DNA of 64,000 nucleotides, taken from assembly GCF_024437735.1 (NCBI RefSeq), contig NZ_JANFQO010000016.1, positions 62,001 to 126,000 on the forward strand, in the 5' to 3' direction. Below the pieces are notes generated by a model. That model worked only from the letters and a program-made list of their open reading frames with translations, was not told the origin of the DNA and searched no databases. This DNA comes from Tahibacter harae (GTDB lineage: Bacteria; Pseudomonadota; Gammaproteobacteria; Xanthomonadales; Rhodanobacteraceae). Each line of letters begins with the position of its first letter. Positions within the stretch are counted from its first letter, which is position 1. Made by a program: the position numbers and the translations under genes. This document shows positions 59,754 through 64,000 of the stretch, one piece after another.

Positions 59754-60173
59754 ATGAAGCTCAATGCCTACCTGACCTTTAACGACAGCTGCGAAGCGGC
59801 GTTCAAGTACTACGCCGAACACCTCGGCGGCACCATCGTCGACCTGATGCGCGTGGGCGACGCGCCGCCGATGGAAGAGGGCGCGCCGCCGTATTCCAAG
59901 CCCAACAACATCATGCACGCGATGATGACCATAGGCGACGGCACGCTGATGGGGTCCGACGCAATGGAACCTTACTGCCCCTACGTGAAACTGCAGGGCA
60001 TTTCCGTCGCCCTGCATCCGGACTCGGTGGCCGAGGCCGAGCGCGTCTTCGCCGTGCTGGCCGACGGCGGCGAAGTGACCATGCCGCTGGAACGCACCTT
60101 CTGGGCGGTGCGCTTCGGCACCGTCACCGACCGCTTCGGCGTGCCCTGGATGATCAACTGCGAGAAGGAATGA
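59754..60173 (+). CDS. VOC/PhnB-like protein
   Basis: A 139-residue protein of the PhnB-type vicinal oxygen chelate family. It begins 'MKLNAYLTFNDSCEAAFKYYAEHLGG' (the family's F-x-G/N-x-C-x-x-A-x-x-F-Y), followed by 'NNIMHAMMTIGDGTLMGSD', 'GISVALHPDSVAEAERVFAVLADGG' and 'FWAVRFGTVTDRFGVPWMIN'. These cup-shaped dimers bind small ligands; some are glyoxalase-like or resistance proteins, and many lack a known function. AAGGAG lies nine bases upstream of the ATG. It appears monocistronic, between ispG and the hydrolase gene. Confidence 0.82.
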   Translation: MKLNAYLTFNDSCEAAFKYYAEHLGGTIVDLMRVGDAPPMEEGAPPYSKPNNIMHAMMTIGDGTLMGSDAMEPYCPYVKLQGISVALHPDSVAEAERVFAVLADGGEVTMPLERTFWAVRFGTVTDRFGVPWMINCEKE

Positions 60174-60293
60174 CGGCGCAGTGCGCACGTGCATGAATCG
60201 GCCGTGATCGGTCTGCGCCGCCGCCGCCGGCGGTGCGGGCCAACGGCCTTCGCAGCGGCTAGACTGCGGCGTCTTTTTCCGGGGCTCCGATCC

Positions 60294-62213
60294 ATGCTCA
60301 AGCGTGTGTCTGCTTTGCTGCTGCTCATCTTCTGCTGGACGGCGGCCGCCGCGGCGGACAACGCCGCTGCGGCGCCGCGCATCCTGGTCGGCGAACACGA
60401 AGGCGCCGCCTGGCGCATCGACGTGCCGGCCAACTGGAACGGCGCACTGATTGTCTCCTTCCGCGGCAACACGCCCGAGCCGGTGCGCTTCGACGACCAG
60501 CCCTATACCGGCGGCGGCCGCGTGGTGATGCTGCAGCGCGGTTTCGCCCTGGCCCAGTCAGGCTATGCGCGGCCGGACTGGAATATCGAGGACGCCTACC
60601 GCGACAGCGAATGGCTGCGCAAACATTTCGGCAAGATCCTGGGAAAGCCGCGCCGCACCTATGCCATAGGCCAGTCCATGGGCGGCCTGGGCGTGGCCTA
60701 CGCGCTGGAGCAGCCGGGTACGGCCTACGACGGCGGGCTTTCCCTGGCCGGCACGCTGGGCGGCGGCGATGCGCTGTTCGAGCAGGCTTTCGCCAATCTG
60801 GCCGCGTTCGACTATTACCTGCCCGGCGTGATCGGCGACATCGCGCCGGTGGCCGATACGCGGATGCCGGACGCGGACAGCGTCGGCAAGCTCGAAGCCG
60901 CCCTGGCCGGCAAGCCTGCGGCGCGCGCCGCGCTGGCCGCGCTGCTGGGCATCAGGCCCGAAGCCGTGGCCGAACAGATCGCGGTAAACCGTTTCATGCT
61001 GGCGCGGGCGCAGAAACTGGCCGGCGGCAATCCGGTCGGCAATGCGCACTGGCTGTATTCCGGCAGCGGCGATGACGCCGCGCTCAATGCCGGCGTGCGC
61101 CGCTATGCCGCCGATGCCAAGGCCTACGACTTCCTGCGCCGCAACTACGCGCCCAGCGGCAAGCTGGGCAAGCCCTTCCTCGCACTGCAGACCGTGCACG
61201 ATCCGCTGGTCAGCGCCGCAGCCACCAACAGCTATGCCGCGGCCGTGCGCCGTGCCGGACGCGAGCCGAATTTCGTGCAGCAGTACGTGCCGGGCGAGGA
61301 ACACCTGGGCTTCGACATAGGCCAGATCGTGGCTGCGATCGACAGCCTGGTTGCCTGGGTGGAGCTGGGCCGGCGTCCGGTTTCCGGCATGCAGCCCGCG
61401 CCCGCGGGCGCGGCGGCGGCCGCCTCCGCGCCGGCGTCCGCAGCGGTGCCGCCGCACCAGCAGTTCGAGCTGGATTCGGCCGAACTCAAGGAAAAGCGCC
61501 GTCTGACCGTCTATCTGCCGCCGGACTACGCCGCGACGCAGACGCGCTATCCCGTGCTGTACATGCCCGACGGCGGCCTGCAGGAAGACTTCCCGCACGT
61601 GGCGGCCACGGTCGATGCCGCCATCCGCGCGGGGCAGATGCGGCCGCTCATCATCGTCGGCATCGAGAACACCGAGCGCCGCCGCGACATGACCGGGCCT
61701 ACCGAGGTGGCCGAGGACCGCAAGATCGCGCCGCGTGTCGGCGGCTCGGCTGCATTCCGGCGTTTTATCCGGATGGAATTGTTCAAGGAGGTCGATGCGC
61801 GCTACCGCAGCAGCGGCGAACGCGCCATCATCGGCGAGTCGCTGGCCGGGCTGTTCGTGCTCGAATCCTGCCTGGGGCCCGAGGCGCTGTTCAGCACCTG
61901 CATCGCGCTGAGTCCCAGCCTGTGGTGGAACAACCAGGCCCTGCTGCGCGCGGCGCCGGAACTGCTCAAGGCACAGCCGCGCCAGCCGGCGCGCATCGTG
62001 TTCGCCTCCGCCGACGAGGACAATATCGCGCCGTTCACCGCGCAGCTGGCCGAAGCGCTGCGCGCCGCTTCGGCGCCGGGCCTGTCCTGGCACTACGAGC
62101 CGCATGCGGAACTGCGCCACGACACCATCTACCGCGCACTGGCGCCGGGCCTGCTGCGGCGCCTGTTCCCCGCGGTCACCGGCGCGCCGCCGGCGGCGCC
62201 GGTCCGGCCCTGA
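60294..62213 (+). CDS. Exported two-domain alpha/beta hydrolase
   Basis: A 639-residue exported protein. MLKRVSALLLLIFCWTAAAAADN is the signal peptide. Residues of about 35-365 are an alpha/beta hydrolase with nucleophile elbow 'AIGQSMGGLG' (Ser128). After an Ala/Pro-rich linker (about 365-385), residues 390-625 form a second hydrolase of the esterase D/ferric-enterobactin-esterase type ('LTVYLPPDYAATQTRYPVLYMPDGG', 'IIVGIENTERRRD', 'AIIGESLAGLFVLES' with Ser516). Both domains keep their serine. Such C-terminal domains cleave esters of catechol siderophores or acyl compounds. A fusion of the two is unusual. It is followed seven bases later by chaC, so co-transcription is likely. Confidence 0.8.
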   Translation: MLKRVSALLLLIFCWTAAAAADNAAAAPRILVGEHEGAAWRIDVPANWNGALIVSFRGNTPEPVRFDDQPYTGGGRVVMLQRGFALAQSGYARPDWNIEDAYRDSEWLRKHFGKILGKPRRTYAIGQSMGGLGVAYALEQPGTAYDGGLSLAGTLGGGDALFEQAFANLAAFDYYLPGVIGDIAPVADTRMPDADSVGKLEAALAGKPAARAALAALLGIRPEAVAEQIAVNRFMLARAQKLAGGNPVGNAHWLYSGSGDDAALNAGVRRYAADAKAYDFLRRNYAPSGKLGKPFLALQTVHDPLVSAAATNSYAAAVRRAGREPNFVQQYVPGEEHLGFDIGQIVAAIDSLVAWVELGRRPVSGMQPAPAGAAAAASAPASAAVPPHQQFELDSAELKEKRRLTVYLPPDYAATQTRYPVLYMPDGGLQEDFPHVAATVDAAIRAGQMRPLIIVGIENTERRRDMTGPTEVAEDRKIAPRVGGSAAFRRFIRMELFKEVDARYRSSGERAIIGESLAGLFVLESCLGPEALFSTCIALSPSLWWNNQALLRAAPELLKAQPRQPARIVFASADEDNIAPFTAQLAEALRAASAPGLSWHYEPHAELRHDTIYRALAPGLLRRLFPAVTGAPPAAPVRP

Positions 62214-62220
62214 GGCACGC

Positions 62221-62766
62221 ATGACCGCACACACGGACACGGTCTGGCTGTTCGGCTACGGCTCGCTGATCTACAAGGTCGATTTTCCCTGGCTGGAGCG
62301 GCGTCCCGCCTGGCTGCAGGGTTGGGCGCGGCGCTTCTGGCAAGGTTCGCACGATCACCGCGGCACGCCCGAGGCGCCGGGCCGCGTGGTCACCCTGATC
62401 GCGTCCGCCGGCGCGCGCTGCCGCGGCATGGCCTATCGCATCAGTCCGGATGTGTTCGCCCATCTGGATCATCGCGAGAAGAACGGCTATGCCCGGCGCA
62501 GCCTGGAATTCTGCTTCGACGACGGCGGCTGCGTGCAGGGCGTGGTCTATGTGGCCGACCCGGCCAATGAAGCCTTCCTGGGCGAGGCGCCGGAGGCGGA
62601 CATCGCACGGCAGGTCGCCGTTTCGCACGGGCCCAGCGGGGCGAACCGCGATTACGTGCTGGGACTGGCCCAGGCCCTGCGCGAACTCGGCGGGCTCGAC
62701 GCGCACGTGGCGGCGATTGAATCGCATCTGCTGGGGCTGGACGCGGCGCACGCCGTGGCCAAGTAG
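62221..62766 (+). CDS. chaC: ChaC-type gamma-glutamylcyclotransferase
   Basis: A 181-residue cytosolic enzyme that degrades glutathione to 5-oxoproline and Cys-Gly. Family marks are 'WLFGYGSLIYKVDFPW' near the N-terminus, 'GWARRFWQGSHDHRGTPEAPGRVVTL', 'CRGMAYRI' and 'HLDHREKNGYARR' with the catalytic glutamate at about residue 86, then 'GVVYVADPANEAFLG'. The length and start (ATG 62221) match the family. It begins seven bases after the two-domain hydrolase stop. It converges with the AlkD-like gene 25 bases away. Confidence 0.88.
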   Translation: MTAHTDTVWLFGYGSLIYKVDFPWLERRPAWLQGWARRFWQGSHDHRGTPEAPGRVVTLIASAGARCRGMAYRISPDVFAHLDHREKNGYARRSLEFCFDDGGCVQGVVYVADPANEAFLGEAPEADIARQVAVSHGPSGANRDYVLGLAQALRELGGLDAHVAAIESHLLGLDAAHAVAK

Positions 62767-62791
62767 CCGCTGCGTCGTTGCGGCGTCGCGC

Positions 62792-63763
62792 TCAGCCGGC
62801 TTTCTTCTTCCTTGCCGCCATGCGCGCCACGACCGCGGCGCCGGTGAGTTCGCGCAGCGCGTCCTTGCCGACCCAGCGCGGTGCGGCCGCTGTCGCCGCC
62901 GCCAGGCGCCGGGCTACAGCGACCGCGGCCGCATGCAGCCGCGGATTGCGCTTGCCTATGGAACGCAGCGCCCAGTTCACCGCCTTCTTGACGAAATTGC
63001 GTTCGTCGGCGGCGGCGGCTTCGATCAGCTCCAGGCCGCGCAGGTAGTTCGCATCGCCGGCTTTCTTGTCGTGCACGGTGAGGCTGGCGAGCAGGGCGAA
63101 GGCGGCGCGGCGCACGAATTCCTCGCCGCGGGCCGACCATTCCTCCACTTTGTCCCAGGCCTGGGGCGTGCGGTCGAACAGGGCGAAGCAGGCGGTGTCG
63201 CAGTGCGCCCAGTTGTCGAAATCCCGCGCCCAGCGCTCCATCTGCGCCGGCGTTACCTGGGCCGGCGCAGCCACGTAGCAGGCGAGCATGCGCGCCTCGT
63301 AGATGCCGGTCTGCCACAGCGCCTCGGCCAGCGCGTGATTGCGGCCGAACTGTTTGGCCACGGCCTGCACATCGCGCATGGAGACACCCAGGGCCTTGTC
63401 GTTCGGAATGGCGTAGCGCGCCATGCCTTCGCGCACCTTGGCGCTGGCGTGCTGCCGGAGTGCGGCCAATGCCTGTTCGCAGAGTTGGGCCGGCAGGGTG
63501 TCGCTGTGGGCAGCGGCGGGTCGGCGGCCGGCCTTGGCGGCAGGGCTGGGCGCGGCTTTTTCGCGGGGCGGTCTTGCCGGTAGAGAGGGCTGCGGCGTGG
63601 TCGAGGTTCCGCGGGCCGCGGGCTTCTTCGCCGTCGCTTTCGTTGCCGGAAATTTGGACGCCGCGTTTCGATCCGGCGATGCCTTTGCCGGCCTCGCCTT
63701 TGACGCGCGCGCGGATTTGTTGTTGTCCGCCCCGGCGGCAGTCCTGCGGGAATTCTGCGTCAT
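62792..63763 (-). CDS. AlkD-like DNA alkylation repair protein
   Basis: A 323-residue protein. Residues 1-85 are a Lys/Ala/Pro/Thr-rich basic tail likely to touch DNA ('KATAKKPAARGTSTTP'). The rest is a HEAT-like helical array of the AlkD family ('GVSMRDVQAVAKQFGRNHALAEALWQTGIYEARMLACYVA', 'RWARDFDNWAHCDTACFALF', 'FVRRAAFALLASLTVHDK', 'NFVKKAVNWALRSIGKRNP'). AlkD-type glycosylases remove bulky or positively charged alkyl bases. The key Trp and Asp residues in 'DFDNWAHCD' are kept. ATG 63763 is used; the TTG 51 bases upstream adds nothing family-like. The basic tail is longer than in typical members. Confidence 0.82.
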   Translation of the reverse strand: MTQNSRRTAAGADNNKSARASKARPAKASPDRNAASKFPATKATAKKPAARGTSTTPQPSLPARPPREKAAPSPAAKAGRRPAAAHSDTLPAQLCEQALAALRQHASAKVREGMARYAIPNDKALGVSMRDVQAVAKQFGRNHALAEALWQTGIYEARMLACYVAAPAQVTPAQMERWARDFDNWAHCDTACFALFDRTPQAWDKVEEWSARGEEFVRRAAFALLASLTVHDKKAGDANYLRGLELIEAAAADERNFVKKAVNWALRSIGKRNPRLHAAAVAVARRLAAATAAAPRWVGKDALRELTGAAVVARMAARKKKAG

Positions 63764-63844
63764 CGCGGCCAGGCTCCGGTGCGGCGGACAGGGGACATAA
63801 ATAGCAGAATGCAAAGCGCTGCGGCGACAATGCGCGGCAGGCGC

Positions 63845-63878
63845 CGATCGAGGTGCGCCGGCGGACGCACCTCGATCG
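63845..63878. terminator. 13-bp hairpin between two minus-strand genes
   Basis: CGATCGAGGTGCG (63845-63857) is exactly inverted at 63866-63878, with loop CCGGCGGA. It lies 20 bases downstream of the partial gene at the right edge. No T-run follows, so intrinsic termination is possible but not certain. Confidence 0.5.
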
Positions 63879-63898
63879 TCAGGCGCGCGGCAATGCGC

Positions 63899-64000
63899 TC
63901 AGCCCAGGTCGGCCAGCGCGGCGCCGGCTTCGTCCGTGGCCAGCCACGCGGCCAGGCGGTCGTAGCCCATTTCGACACCTGCGGCCATCGGGAACTTCAT
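63899..64000 (-). CDS. C-terminal part of an unrecognised protein
   Basis: The last 33 codons of a reading frame that continues beyond the right edge or starts exactly there. It reads MKFPMAAGVEMGYDRLAAWL, then ends 'ATDEAGAALADLG'. The helical 'YDRLAAWLATDEAGAAL' resembles the C-terminus of some glutathione S-transferases, but this is too little for a call. Confidence 0.45.
   Translation of the reverse strand: MKFPMAAGVEMGYDRLAAWLATDEAGAALADLG

Overview
The window is G+C-rich DNA from a Gram-negative bacterium, most probably a gammaproteobacterium of the order Xanthomonadales (Lysobacterales), perhaps Rhodanobacteraceae. This rests on protein content (lipoproteins, outer-membrane barrel, AlkD/ChaC/IspG neighbourhood), on exported proteins with C-terminal D-x-[IL]-F-A-x-G tails, on the SGxWFxPxTxGQG-type domain carried by several secreted proteins, and on GGGATTCGGGATT-type intergenic inverted repeats. 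No rRNA, tRNA, CRISPR array or complete insertion sequence was found. Both ends cut genes: a GNAT-like acetyltransferase at the left edge and an unrecognised reading frame at the right edge.

Layout. 0-7 kb: mostly minus-strand single genes (DUF302 lipoprotein, topoisomerase IB, small membrane and secreted proteins, DUF1801 protein, PLP-dependent DegT-type aminotransferase). 7-11 kb: an overlapping epimerase/amidohydrolase pair divergent from an AraC regulator. 11-24 kb: large secreted proteins (CSLREA beta-helix, DUF4397 protein, SGNH hydrolase) alternating with small orphan genes, ending in a long Lnt-like protein with an unusual C-terminal extension. 24-32 kb: YehS, a RIO-type kinase, a 1083-residue beta-propeller-like secreted protein and a frameshifted shortened paralogue just upstream.

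32-39.7 kb is an island with visibly lower G+C. It holds a structured leader/small-protein element, a GIY-YIG protein, four orphan genes and an AAA ATPase joined to a DUF4435/TOPRIM-like domain, which resembles a fused PARIS (AriA-AriB) anti-phage protein. 39.7-53.9 kb is the most striking region: a minus-strand cluster encoding an FAD oxidoreductase fused to two cyclic-nucleotide-binding domains and a ferredoxin domain, a His-rich membrane protein, an FHA-like/transmembrane/decaheme protein, a duplicated GlcG/HbpS-like lipoprotein, an outer-membrane beta-barrel, and a second decaheme protein fused to LVIVD-type beta-propeller repeats. Together these look like a path carrying electrons from a cytoplasmic NAD(P)H oxidoreductase across inner membrane, periplasm and outer membrane. 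A GIY-YIG gene, paralogous to the one in the island, sits between the barrel and the outer decaheme gene.

54-64 kb is core-like: an acetyl-CoA hydrolase/transferase family protein, a conserved protein, ispG, a VOC/PhnB-like protein, a two-domain alpha/beta hydrolase, ChaC and an AlkD-like protein.

Across the window a degenerate palindromic intergenic repeat (ends AACGGGGTCA...TGACCCCGTT, about 60 bp) recurs at least four times in recognisable full length and several times as fragments; it looks like a REP-like family.
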